DNA of 64,000 bases from Flavobacteriales bacterium UBA4422 (GTDB taxonomy: Bacteria > Bacteroidota > Bacteroidia > Flavobacteriales_G > Salibacteraceae): the NCBI GenBank assembly GCA_002389645.1, contig DGQE01000018.1, forward strand, positions 124,001-188,000, given 5' to 3'. Shown here piece after piece: positions 8,779 through 18,050 of this stretch (position 1 is the stretch's first letter; every line of letters begins with the position of its first letter). The position numbers were made by a program, and so were the translations under genes. The notes beneath the pieces were generated by a model that made no database searches, was not told the DNA's origin, and saw nothing but the letters and a program-made list of their open reading frames with translations.

Positions 8779-10014
8779 ATGAATGCTGATGAATTAATTG
8801 AGTCGTTTCAGGACTTTAAAGAGTTTAAGAATATCGATCGTGTGACGATGATGCACATTCTTGAGGATGTGATTCGTGGAATGATTATTCGTGAATTTGA
8901 AGATGATTCAAGTTTTGATATCATCATCAACCCTGATAAAGGTGATTTAGAGATCTGGAGAAACAGAACCATTGTTGAAGATGGTGCGGTAGAAGATCCT
9001 CTTGCTGAAATTGAATATAGCGAGGCCGTTAGAATTGAGCCTGACTTTGAAATCGGAGAGGAAGCTTCAGAAGAATTGAAGATTGAAAACTTTGGTCGAA
9101 GGGCCATTTTGTCCATGCGTCAAAACCTTCAATCAAAGATTCAAGAATTAGAGAAAGATAGTATCTACAAGAAGTATAAAGATCGCGTAGGTGACATTAT
9201 AACCGGTGAAGTCTATCAGATTTGGAAGCGTGAAATACTTGTTCTTGATGATGAAGGAAACGAGCTTGTTCTTCCAAAAATGGAACAAATCCCAACGGAT
9301 TACTTTAAGAAGGGAGATACAGTAAGAGCAGTGGTTAGCAAGGTTGATATGAAGAATACTAGCCCTGTAATTATTCTTTCAAGAACTTCACCTTCATTCC
9401 TTGAACGTCTATTCGAAATGGAAGTTCCTGAGATTTTTGATGGATTGATAACCATCAAGAAAATCGTACGTGAACCAGGAGAAAGAGCTAAAGTGGCTGT
9501 TGAGTCATACGATGATAGAATTGACCCAGTTGGCGCTTGTGTGGGTATGAAAGGATCAAGGATTCACGGTATCGTTCGTGAATTGCGCAATGAGAATATC
9601 GATGTGATCAACTTTACAAGCAACGCTCAATTATTTATCCAACGTTCACTAAGCCCGGCTAAAATCACATCAATTAAGTTGGATGATGAAAACGCAAGAG
9701 CAAGCGTGTTTTTAAAGCCAGACCAAGTTTCATTGGCAATTGGAAAGGGTGGGCATAATATTAAGTTGGCTGGGAAGCTTACAGGATATGAAATTGATGT
9801 TTTCAGAGAATCTGAAGACGACTATGAAGATGTTGATCTAGAAGAATTTGCAGATGAGATCGATCACTGGATTATTGATGAGCTTAAGGCCATTGGTTGT
9901 GATACGGCAAAGAGTGTTCTAGAACTAACTGTTGAAGACTTGGTTAAGAGAACAGATCTTGAAGAGGAAACGGTCAAAGAGATCGTAGGAATTTTAAAAT
10001 CTGAGTTCGAATAA
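8779..10014 (+). CDS. nusA: Transcription termination/antitermination factor NusA
   Basis: A 411-residue NusA. In order it shows the RNA-polymerase-binding N-terminal domain (residues 1-125), an S1 domain (about 133-200, DIITGEVYQIWKREILVLD), and two KH domains including DPVGACVGMKGSRIHGIV and KPDQVSLAIGKGGHNIKLA. A short C-terminal helical extension follows (ELKAIGCDTAKSVLELT). It lacks the long acidic repeats of the E. coli protein. It binds RNA polymerase and nascent RNA and influences pausing and termination, including possibly at its own operon leader. Confidence 0.96.
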   Translation: MNADELIESFQDFKEFKNIDRVTMMHILEDVIRGMIIREFEDDSSFDIIINPDKGDLEIWRNRTIVEDGAVEDPLAEIEYSEAVRIEPDFEIGEEASEELKIENFGRRAILSMRQNLQSKIQELEKDSIYKKYKDRVGDIITGEVYQIWKREILVLDDEGNELVLPKMEQIPTDYFKKGDTVRAVVSKVDMKNTSPVIILSRTSPSFLERLFEMEVPEIFDGLITIKKIVREPGERAKVAVESYDDRIDPVGACVGMKGSRIHGIVRELRNENIDVINFTSNAQLFIQRSLSPAKITSIKLDDENARASVFLKPDQVSLAIGKGGHNIKLAGKLTGYEIDVFRESEDDYEDVDLEEFADEIDHWIIDELKAIGCDTAKSVLELTVEDLVKRTDLEEETVKEIVGILKSEFE

Positions 10015-10054
10015 TCTTATAGTCTTATAAAATCACGAGATTCGTAACATATTT

Positions 10055-12898
10055 ATGGCAGAAGGCGCACCAATACGATTAAGTAAAGCAGCAAAAGAGT
10101 TTAATGTAGGACTTCCTACTGTGGTTGAGTTCTTGGCTAAGAATGGCATCAAAATTGACGCCCGACCTAACACCAAGATCGAGGCAGATGCCTATCAATT
10201 GCTAATGGATGAGTTCGCACCTGACCGTGCGAAAAAGCAGCAGTCGAACGAATTGAGTCAAACTAAAGTTGTTCGCGAGACAATTACTCTTGATGATCAG
10301 AAAAAGACTAAAACTGAAAGCACTCAAGATCAAGAAGAAATTCTGATCAAGAATGTCGGAGGTATGGCCGATCCTGCTGCTTCGGTTGAAGAAGAACCTG
10401 CTCCTGCCGAAAAAGAAGTTAAAGAGGAGCCTACTCCACCTAAATCAGAGCCAGAGCCAGAAAAAGAAGCTGAGCCTGTTATTGAAAAGGAGATAAAGAC
10501 AGAGGAAGAAAAAACTGCTTCTCCTAGAGAGGGTGGGCCGAATGTTGTTGGTAAAATTGACCTAGCGTCAATCAAGTCTAATCGTCCAAAGAAGAAGTCA
10601 GAAAAGGAAGAAGAAGAAAAGGCTGAAAAGGAAAAAGCTGCCGAAGCTGCTAAAACTGCTGAAGAAGCTAAGCAAGAGGCAGGTAAAAAGGAAGTTAAGG
10701 AGGCAGAGGCCGAAGTGAAATTTGAGGATAACGCTTCTGAGGAGCCTCAATTGATGAAGGCCAAAGCTCAAAAACTGGATGGGCCAAAGTTTGTTGGTAA
10801 AATTGATTTGCCTGAGAAAAAGATTCCGAAGAAGCCGGATGCATCAAGCTCTAATGATGATGCGCGTAACAAGCGTAAAAGAAAACGTATTACGCCAGCA
10901 ACTCCCGAAAAATCAAAAGACTCTTTCCAGAGAGATGGACAGCGCCCTCCCTTCAAGAAGGGTGGTCCTCAAAAATCTGCTCCAAAACCAGAGCTGACCG
11001 AAGAACAAATTCAAAGTCAAGTCCGAGAAACGCTCGCTGCGCTTAAGAGCAAAGGCAAGACTACTCGATCTAAATATAGAAGAGAAAGAAGAGATGCTGT
11101 TAGCGAAAAGTTGCAGCAAGAACTGGAGCAAGCCGAAGAAGATCAGAAAGTGCTTAAGGTTACTGAATTTGTAACAGTCAGTGAATTGGCTACCATGATG
11201 AATGTATCTCCTACGGAGGTTATTTCAATGTGTATGTCAATTGGAATGATGGTTTCTATCAACCAGCGTTTAGACTCTGAGACGCTTACAATGTTGGCGG
11301 AAGAGTTCGGATATACCGTTGAGTTTATCAGTGCTGATATTCAAGAATCGGTTGATAAGGAGGAAGATGATGATCCAGATTCATTGGAAGAACGTCCGCC
11401 TATTGTTACCGTAATGGGTCATGTTGACCATGGTAAGACATCTTTACTTGACCATGTAAGAAGAGAGAATGTTATTGCTGGTGAAGCAGGAGGGATAACT
11501 CAGCACATTGGAGCTTACAGTGTAGAGCTGGCAGGAGGAAAAGTTATTACTTTCTTGGATACTCCAGGTCACGAAGCCTTTACGGCCATGCGTGCACGTG
11601 GTGCTCAAGTTACCGATATCGCAATAATTGTAATTGCGGCAGATGATGCGGTAATGCCTCAAACAGTTGAAGCGATTAACCATGCTCAAGCAGCAGGTGT
11701 GCCTATGGTTTTTGCCTTTAACAAGATTGATAGAGACGGTGCTAATGCAGATAAAATTCGCGAGCAATTAGCCAATATGAATATCTTGGTTGAAGACTGG
11801 GGTGGTAAATTCCAGTGTCAAGAGATTAGTGCCAAAACAGGGCTGAACATAAATGAACTACTCGAAAAAGTGCTTTTGGAAGCTGAGTTGCTTGAATTGA
11901 CAGCAAACGCGAACAAAAATGCTCGAGGAACAATAATAGAAGCAACCTTAGATAAAGGTCGCGGATATACATCTACATTGATTGTGCAGTCTGGGACTTT
12001 GAAAATTGGTGATATTATGCTTGCTGGAAGTTATTTCGGTCGTGTAAAAGCGATGTTTAATGAAAGAGGTGTGCCCATTGAAGAAGCTGGCCCTTCTCAT
12101 CCAGTTAGCTTGTTAGGATTGAATGGCGCTCCAAGCGCGGGCGATACATTCCTAATTATGAATGATGAAAAGGAATCAAAGAACATCGCTACCAAGCGCC
12201 AGCAGTTACAGCGTGAGCAAAGCATTCGAACTCAGAGAAGAAGAACTCTTGAGGATATAGGTGATATCATTCAATTGGGTGATTATCACGAGGTGAATGT
12301 TATTATAAAAGGTGATGTGGATGGTTCTGTTGAGGCATTAGCCGATTCATTGCTTAAACTGTCAACTGAGAATATAGCTATTCGAGTTATTCATAAGTCT
12401 GTAGGTCAGATTTCTGAATCAGATGTGCTCTTGGCAACTGCTTCAGATGCGATCATTATTGGATTCCAGGTTCGTCCATCAGCTCAAGCCAGAAAGCATG
12501 CCGAGAATGAAGGAATTCAAATCAGATTGTACTCTATTATCTATGACGCCATCAATGATATGAAGGCGGCTATGGAAGGAATGCTCAAGCCTAAAATCGA
12601 AGAGAAGGTTGTTTGTAATATCGAGGTTCGCGAGACGTTTAAAATCAGCAAGGTGGGAACCATTGCTGGATGTTATGTTCTCGATGGAACAGTTACTAGA
12701 AACACGAAGGTTCGATTGATCAGAGATGGTATCGTCCAGTATAACGGAAACCTAGGATCACTCAAGAGATTCAAGGATGACGTTAAGGAAGTTAAAGCTG
12801 GATTTGAATGTGGGTTGAATATCGATAAATACAACGATATTCAAGTTGGCGATATCATTGAAGGATATAAGGAAGTAGAGGTTGCACGAAAGCTTTAA
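10055..12898 (+). CDS. infB: Translation initiation factor IF-2
   Basis: A 947-residue GTPase. It has an N-terminal IF2N-like segment (residues 5-55), then about 330 residues of lysine/glutamate-rich low-complexity linker, a second IF2N segment (VSELATMMNVSPTEVISMC), and the GTPase domain with G1 GHVDHGKTS near 455-463, DTPGHEAF near 503 and NKID near 554. Domains II, III and IV of IF-2 follow. It delivers initiator fMet-tRNA to the 30S subunit. It ends 6 bases before the stop of the convergent SPOR gene. Confidence 0.97.
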   Translation: MAEGAPIRLSKAAKEFNVGLPTVVEFLAKNGIKIDARPNTKIEADAYQLLMDEFAPDRAKKQQSNELSQTKVVRETITLDDQKKTKTESTQDQEEILIKNVGGMADPAASVEEEPAPAEKEVKEEPTPPKSEPEPEKEAEPVIEKEIKTEEEKTASPREGGPNVVGKIDLASIKSNRPKKKSEKEEEEKAEKEKAAEAAKTAEEAKQEAGKKEVKEAEAEVKFEDNASEEPQLMKAKAQKLDGPKFVGKIDLPEKKIPKKPDASSSNDDARNKRKRKRITPATPEKSKDSFQRDGQRPPFKKGGPQKSAPKPELTEEQIQSQVRETLAALKSKGKTTRSKYRRERRDAVSEKLQQELEQAEEDQKVLKVTEFVTVSELATMMNVSPTEVISMCMSIGMMVSINQRLDSETLTMLAEEFGYTVEFISADIQESVDKEEDDDPDSLEERPPIVTVMGHVDHGKTSLLDHVRRENVIAGEAGGITQHIGAYSVELAGGKVITFLDTPGHEAFTAMRARGAQVTDIAIIVIAADDAVMPQTVEAINHAQAAGVPMVFAFNKIDRDGANADKIREQLANMNILVEDWGGKFQCQEISAKTGLNINELLEKVLLEAELLELTANANKNARGTIIEATLDKGRGYTSTLIVQSGTLKIGDIMLAGSYFGRVKAMFNERGVPIEEAGPSHPVSLLGLNGAPSAGDTFLIMNDEKESKNIATKRQQLQREQSIRTQRRRTLEDIGDIIQLGDYHEVNVIIKGDVDGSVEALADSLLKLSTENIAIRVIHKSVGQISESDVLLATASDAIIIGFQVRPSAQARKHAENEGIQIRLYSIIYDAINDMKAAMEGMLKPKIEEKVVCNIEVRETFKISKVGTIAGCYVLDGTVTRNTKVRLIRDGIVQYNGNLGSLKRFKDDVKEVKAGFECGLNIDKYNDIQVGDIIEGYKEVEVARKL

Positions 12899-12904
12899 CC
12901 TGTT

Positions 12905-13348
12905 CTATTCAACGTTTATTTCATCCTTTACTATAAAGGATGCAGGAAAAAGACTGGTAATTTCATTGTGAAACTCCATGGCTTCTAAATGCGTTCTGTA
13001 ATCGCCTAATCGAACAACCCAGTTGGGGTAATTCCATTTTGTGTAAGAAGGATAATCTCTATAGATTTTCAAAAAGTCCGATTGGCTTTGTAAGGCATCT
13101 TTTCTTGCATTTGGGCCTGAAGATGAAAATACCTGAATTCGATATCCTGTGCTTTTTGACGAAATTGCGTCAATACTGTCCATTAAATGAAGGTAATTAC
13201 TCATGTCAATGGTCATATTGATCGTGGTAGAGTCGTTACCATGCGAAATTGCACTTTCTGTTTTAGCCTTCACATCTTCAGATGTTTGTGACTTTAATTG
13301 CACTGAAATTAGCGTTGTTAGAGCTATTAAGTAAAGGACATTCCTCAT
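12905..13348 (-). CDS. Secreted SPOR-domain protein
   Basis: A 147-residue protein with a probable signal peptide (MRNVLYLIALTTLISVQLKSQ). The C-terminal 80 residues match a SPOR fold: GYRIQVFSSSGPNARKDAL, a SQSDFLKIY helix, then WVVRLGDYRTHLEAMEF. SPOR domains bind denuded peptidoglycan glycans; its exact role here is unknown. It stands alone on the minus strand, convergent with infB and divergent from the act operon. Confidence 0.8.
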   Translation of the reverse strand: MRNVLYLIALTTLISVQLKSQTSEDVKAKTESAISHGNDSTTINMTIDMSNYLHLMDSIDAISSKSTGYRIQVFSSSGPNARKDALQSQSDFLKIYRDYPSYTKWNYPNWVVRLGDYRTHLEAMEFHNEITSLFPASFIVKDEINVE

Positions 13349-13362
13349 AATGGCATTTTGTG

Positions 13363-13370
13363 CGAAGTTA
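13363..13370 (-). promoter_or_regulatory. Putative -7 box TAACTTCG for the SPOR gene
   Basis: One mismatch from TAnnTTTG, ending 14 bases before the ATG at 13348. Confidence 0.3.
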
Positions 13371-13523
13371 CTCGTGCTCAGATTTTTAACTCTTCCTCTT
13401 TAAAAATGGATTGTTTCAAATGTCTGAAAAACAGAATATTGGCTTATTTATATAGAATTGTTTTAAATTAAAGTATGCGTGGCGATTTTTAAATAAATGT
13501 TAACGCTCATATGCTCATTCTTA

Positions 13524-13531
13524 TAAATTTG
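13524..13531 (+). promoter_or_regulatory. -7 promoter box TAAATTTG for act-cox operon
   Basis: Exact TAnnTTTG match 46 bases before the actA ATG, in the 229-base divergent region. Nothing further is recognisable there except an 8-base inverted repeat (13382-13389 with 13400-13407). Confidence 0.5.
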
Positions 13532-13577
13532 CCACCGCTTTCTGACCGCCCTTTTACAACGAAAATTGAAAGAATCT

Positions 13578-14849
13578 ATGCGAAATACGTGGGTGAGCCT
13601 GACTAAAAAGTTACTAATGGTAACTGGAATTGTGTCCATGCTCCTAATGTCATCGCCAGCGACCGCTCAAGATGGCGAAGCGCTTTATAAAGGCAATTGT
13701 ACAGCTTGTCACAAGATTGATAAAAAAGTTATTGGTCCTGCACTCCAAGGCGCCCGAGCTAACTGGGCTGAAAGGACTGGCAGCGATGATGCTATTATTG
13801 CTTGGATAAAGAACTCTCAAGGCTACATGAAGGAGACTGGAGATGCTTATGCTAAGCAACTTTATGAAGATTACAACAAAACAGTAATGACTCCAATGGC
13901 TTTATCTACGGATGAAGTTGCTGCTATTTTAGATTACGTTGACAATTGGCAGCCGGAAACTCCTGTTGCAGCTACGACTGCTGAAGGTGGAGGTGCGGCT
14001 TCTGCTCCTGAGTCAACTGGTAATCCAACAATATGGTTGATTGTTATTATAGCTGTTCTTTTTGTTGTTTTCAGAGTGTTGTGGGGTGTTAACAAAAGTC
14101 TCACAAACCTTAATCGTCAAAAGGACAATGATGAGCCTGCTCCTTCAGTAGATATGTTCACTGAATTCATAGGCTTCTTTACCAAAAATAAAGCCGTGAT
14201 GGTTGTGGTCTTTTTACTGATTGCGACTTATGTAGGGGTTCTGACTTGGGATATGCTCAACGGTGTAGGTGTGTATCAAGGATATCAGCCGAAGCAGCCA
14301 ATTTGGTTTTCGCATAAAATTCACGCTGGACAAAATGGTATTAACTGTGTTTATTGCCATAATTCAGTTGAAAAAGGTAAGTCCGCTGGCATTCCTTCAG
14401 TGAATATTTGTATGAATTGTCACATGGGTGTGCAAGAAGGAAAGGTTTCTGGCACTAAGGAAATTGCTAAGATTTACGATGCGATAGGGTGGGACCCCGA
14501 TAAACTGCAATATACCGAGGGTTATGATCAAAAGCCTATTGAATGGGTGCGCATACATAACCTTCAAGATTTTGTTTACTTCAACCATAGCCAGCACGTA
14601 GTAGTTGGTAAGCAGGAGTGTCAAACTTGTCATGGTCCAATTGAGGAAATGGATGAAGTTTATCAATACTCTGAATTGACAATGGGTTGGTGTATCAATT
14701 GTCATCGCGAAACAAACGTGAGCATGGATAACAACGGCTACTACGAGTCAATCCATGCAGAATTAGTTGAAAAATATAAAGGCGAAGGCCTTGAAACATT
14801 CACTGTTGAGCACATTGGTGGTCTAGAGTGTGTAAAGTGTCACTATTAA
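13578..14849 (+). CDS. actA: Alternative complex III subunit ActA, multihaem cytochrome c
   Basis: A 423-residue protein; I used the ATG at 13578 rather than an in-frame TTG at 13566. A signal peptide ends in SPATAQ. Six CxxCH haem sites are visible: CTACH in an N-terminal class-I-type cytochrome c domain with a likely Met ligand (VMTPM), then CVYCH, CMNCH, CQTCH, CINCH and CVKCH in the C-terminal pentahaem domain. Two transmembrane helices (near residues 149-166 and 208-226) separate the two parts. ActA carries electrons in the periplasm from menaquinol to the terminal oxidase. The single-haem domain fused in front is an addition to the pentahaem core. Confidence 0.93.
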   Translation: MRNTWVSLTKKLLMVTGIVSMLLMSSPATAQDGEALYKGNCTACHKIDKKVIGPALQGARANWAERTGSDDAIIAWIKNSQGYMKETGDAYAKQLYEDYNKTVMTPMALSTDEVAAILDYVDNWQPETPVAATTAEGGGAASAPESTGNPTIWLIVIIAVLFVVFRVLWGVNKSLTNLNRQKDNDEPAPSVDMFTEFIGFFTKNKAVMVVVFLLIATYVGVLTWDMLNGVGVYQGYQPKQPIWFSHKIHAGQNGINCVYCHNSVEKGKSAGIPSVNICMNCHMGVQEGKVSGTKEIAKIYDAIGWDPDKLQYTEGYDQKPIEWVRIHNLQDFVYFNHSQHVVVGKQECQTCHGPIEEMDEVYQYSELTMGWCINCHRETNVSMDNNGYYESIHAELVEKYKGEGLETFTVEHIGGLECVKCHY

Positions 14850-14867
14850 TCCACGTGATTGAACACT

Positions 14868-17800
14868 ATGAGTAATAATAAAGTATACTGGAGAGGAACA
14901 GAGGAGCTCGAAAAAGCACCGTCATTTGTAAAGGGTGCTGATAAGGAATTTTCTGAAGAGTTACCTATTGATCAGTTTCTTGCAAATAAAGATTTAGATT
15001 CTACGAATACAAGTCGTAGAGATTTTCTAAAATTCATGGGTTTTGGTATCACAGCAGCAACATTGGCAGCCTGTGAAACGCCTGTGGTAAAGAGTTTGCC
15101 ATATGTGGTAAAGCCTGACGAAGTAATGCCAGGTATTGCCAATTATTATGCGTCTACATATTTTGATGGCTATGACTTTGCAAGTGTTCTTGTGAAGACT
15201 AGAGAAGGCCGTCCTATTCATATTGAAGGAAATAAGCTTTCGAAAACTACGAAAGGTGGAGTTAGTGCACGTGTAAATTCATCTGTACTTTCTCTTTACA
15301 ACAAAAGAAGATTTGATGGTCCACTGAAAGCCGGAGCTTCAATAGATTGGGCTACTGCTGATTCTGAACTGAAGGGGCAGATTGAAAATATTAGATCAAA
15401 CGGAGGTAATATTCGCGTCTTGACTTCAACCATGATAAGCCCTTCATCTGAGGCTTTGCTTGGTGATTTTGCATCTTGGATTGAAGGAGGTGGAGAGTCA
15501 ACAGAAGAAGAAGTGATGACTGCTGCTACTGTCAAGCATGTAATGTATGATGCTGTTTCGGCAGCAGGAATGCTTGAAGCTAACAAAAGAACACATGGTG
15601 TTGATCTTATTCCTGGGTATCATTTTGATAAGGCGAAGGTTGTTGTGGGCTTCGGAGCTGATTTCATGGTGAATTGGATTAATCCAATTGGCTTTGCAAA
15701 AGATTTTTCTAAGACAAGAATTCCTGGTGAAAATATGAGCAAGCATTACCAGTTTGAGACGATAATGTCTACAACGGGATCAAATGCTGATGTGCGCGGT
15801 GCTATTAAGCCATCTGAGGTGGGGGCAGCCGTTGCCATGCTAGGTAATGCGATATCTGGAATGATGGGTAGTAGTGATAAAATATCTGCTTCCTTAAGTT
15901 CTGATGACAACAATGTTGAAGGAAAAATCAAAGATGCGGCTGCTAAATTAGTGGCGGCAAAAGGCCAATCATTGGTTGTTTGTGATTCTAATGATCCGAA
16001 TGTTCAAGTGATCGTGAATGGCATCAATGAAATGTTGGGTAACTATGGTTCTACCATCGATTTTAGTAATCCTATTAATCTTAGAAAAGGTAGTGATGTA
16101 GCTATTGCTGAATTGATTTCAGAAATGAATGCGGGTTCAGTAGATATGCTTTTAGTTATGGATTCTGATCCAGTATATACAGCTCCTTCTTCTTGGGGTT
16201 TTGCTGACGCAATGTCTAAAGTAAAAACGGTTGTATCATTTGCTGAAAAGCCAGATTTTACATCACAAAACGCTGGATATATACTTCCAGTCCATCATTA
16301 TTTAGAGAGCTGGAATGATGCAAATCCGTTTGGTAATGAGTTGACTTTTTCTCAGCCAACGATTAATCCAATTAACAATACAAGACAATGGCAAGATACC
16401 ATGATGTCTTGGATGGGGTCTGCTGATTCTTATTATGATGCTTTGAAAAAGCGCTGGAATAGCGAAGCGTCTGCTTCTGATGATCCGTCTGTGATTTTTG
16501 CTAGTAAGTGGAATGTATCTGTTCAGGATGGTGTTACTACAATGCCTATGCCTGAAATGGCTGTTGAACCAGTATTTAATAGTCAGGCAGTTTCTGCAGC
16601 GGCTTCTTCTCTTTCATCATCTAGTGAAGGTTGGGAGGTTGATTTTTATGTGAAGACAGGAATTGGTGTTGGAATTAACGCTGATAACCCATGGTTGCAA
16701 GAACTTCCTGATCCAGTTACCAAAGTAGTGTGGGATCAATATGTTACCATGAATCCTTCTGACATGCGTGAGCTAGGGTTGAACACTTTGATGGGTGAGC
16801 AACAAAAGGCTGGAATGGTTAGGATTACTGTTAATGGCGCTTCTGTCGAGTTGCCGGTTGTTGCTTCTCCGGGTCAGAAAAGAGGAGCCATTGGGGTTGC
16901 TCTTGGATATGGAAAAGGTTATGAAGGTGATCGACTAATTGGTGAGAATGCATTTGCAATGTTGCCAGTTGTTAATGGCTTCATTCAATACTCTTCGGCT
17001 GTTACAGTTGAGAAAATTGAAAGACGTTACAATATCGCCTCAACTCAAACTCATCACACTATGATGGGTAGGAAGATTTTAAATGAAACTACGCTTTCTG
17101 AATTCACTCAGAATGATCGTGAGCACTGGAACCCAGTTGTTAAAATAAGCAATGCGTATGGTGAAAAGGTGCCAGTTGATCAACTTGATTTATGGTCTAC
17201 TCATGATATTGATTTAGGTCACCGATGGGGACTATCAATTGATTTGAATACTTGTATCGGTTGTGGTGCTTGTGTTACTGCTTGTCATTCAGAAAACAAT
17301 GTTCCTGTTGTTGGAAAGGATGAAGTCAATAGAACTCGTTCTATGAGTTGGTTGCGAATCGACCGTTATTACAGCAGTGATGCCGATCCAGATGTTCATG
17401 GTGATATTAGCCAAGAGAAGAATTACGATCAAATGGAAGTTCCTTCTGACTATCCAGAGGTTGGTTACATGCCAGTGATGTGTCAGCATTGTAATCATGC
17501 TCCTTGTGAGACTGTATGTCCAGTTGCTGCTACTACTCATAGTGATGAAGGCTATAATCAAATGACATATAACCGTTGTATCGGAACAAGATATTGTGCG
17601 AACAACTGCCCTTATAAAGTAAGAAGGTTCAATTGGTTCAACTATGTTGGTGACAGCAAGTTTACTGATGTGAATCCATCTCAAGATAATTTGGCTCGAA
17701 TGGTTCTTAACCCAGATGTTGTGGTAAGATCCAGAGGAGTTATGGAGAAATGTAGCCTTTGTGTTCAGCGTGTTCAAGCAGGTAAGCTTGATGCTAAGAA

Positions 17801-18026
17801 AGCTGGAACAAAAGTGCCAGATGGTTCTGTCCAAACGGCATGTGCATCATCTTGTCCTACCAATGCAATCACATTTGGTGATATCAACGATACGTCTTCA
17901 AAAGTTCGTGAGAATGCGATGAATGATCGTGCCTATCACTTGCTTGAAGAGATTGGAGTTAAGCCAAATGTTTGGTACCAAACAAAAGTTAGAAACGTAG
18001 AAAATTCAGCAGAACACACTGCGTGA
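14868..18026 (+). CDS. actB: Alternative complex III subunit ActB, iron-sulfur/molybdopterin-like
   Basis: A 1052-residue subunit; I chose the ATG at 14868, nine bases inside an in-frame TTG. A twin-arginine-like signal SRRDFLKFMGFG lies near residue 50. A long molybdopterin-oxidoreductase-like domain follows, which in this complex holds no molybdenum cofactor. The C-terminal ferredoxin-like domain has four cysteine clusters: CIGCGACVTAC (near 795), CQHCNHAPCETVCP (near 870), CIGTRYCANNCP (near 903) and CSLC with CASSCP (near 961-995). These fit the 3Fe-4S/4Fe-4S chain of ACIII. It sits in the periplasm next to ActA. Confidence 0.95.
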   Translation: MSNNKVYWRGTEELEKAPSFVKGADKEFSEELPIDQFLANKDLDSTNTSRRDFLKFMGFGITAATLAACETPVVKSLPYVVKPDEVMPGIANYYASTYFDGYDFASVLVKTREGRPIHIEGNKLSKTTKGGVSARVNSSVLSLYNKRRFDGPLKAGASIDWATADSELKGQIENIRSNGGNIRVLTSTMISPSSEALLGDFASWIEGGGESTEEEVMTAATVKHVMYDAVSAAGMLEANKRTHGVDLIPGYHFDKAKVVVGFGADFMVNWINPIGFAKDFSKTRIPGENMSKHYQFETIMSTTGSNADVRGAIKPSEVGAAVAMLGNAISGMMGSSDKISASLSSDDNNVEGKIKDAAAKLVAAKGQSLVVCDSNDPNVQVIVNGINEMLGNYGSTIDFSNPINLRKGSDVAIAELISEMNAGSVDMLLVMDSDPVYTAPSSWGFADAMSKVKTVVSFAEKPDFTSQNAGYILPVHHYLESWNDANPFGNELTFSQPTINPINNTRQWQDTMMSWMGSADSYYDALKKRWNSEASASDDPSVIFASKWNVSVQDGVTTMPMPEMAVEPVFNSQAVSAAASSLSSSSEGWEVDFYVKTGIGVGINADNPWLQELPDPVTKVVWDQYVTMNPSDMRELGLNTLMGEQQKAGMVRITVNGASVELPVVASPGQKRGAIGVALGYGKGYEGDRLIGENAFAMLPVVNGFIQYSSAVTVEKIERRYNIASTQTHHTMMGRKILNETTLSEFTQNDREHWNPVVKISNAYGEKVPVDQLDLWSTHDIDLGHRWGLSIDLNTCIGCGACVTACHSENNVPVVGKDEVNRTRSMSWLRIDRYYSSDADPDVHGDISQEKNYDQMEVPSDYPEVGYMPVMCQHCNHAPCETVCPVAATTHSDEGYNQMTYNRCIGTRYCANNCPYKVRRFNWFNYVGDSKFTDVNPSQDNLARMVLNPDVVVRSRGVMEKCSLCVQRVQAGKLDAKKAGTKVPDGSVQTACASSCPTNAITFGDINDTSSKVRENAMNDRAYHLLEEIGVKPNVWYQTKVRNVENSAEHTA

Positions 18027-18050
18027 TCAAAATTGAATTAACCAGTTCAT

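Noticed and set aside
17289..17834. 181-codon open frame antisense to actB
   Set aside because: It lies wholly opposite well-conserved iron-sulfur motifs of actB, has a composition typical of antisense shadows (many His, Ser, Ile), and has no promoter box or family resemblance.
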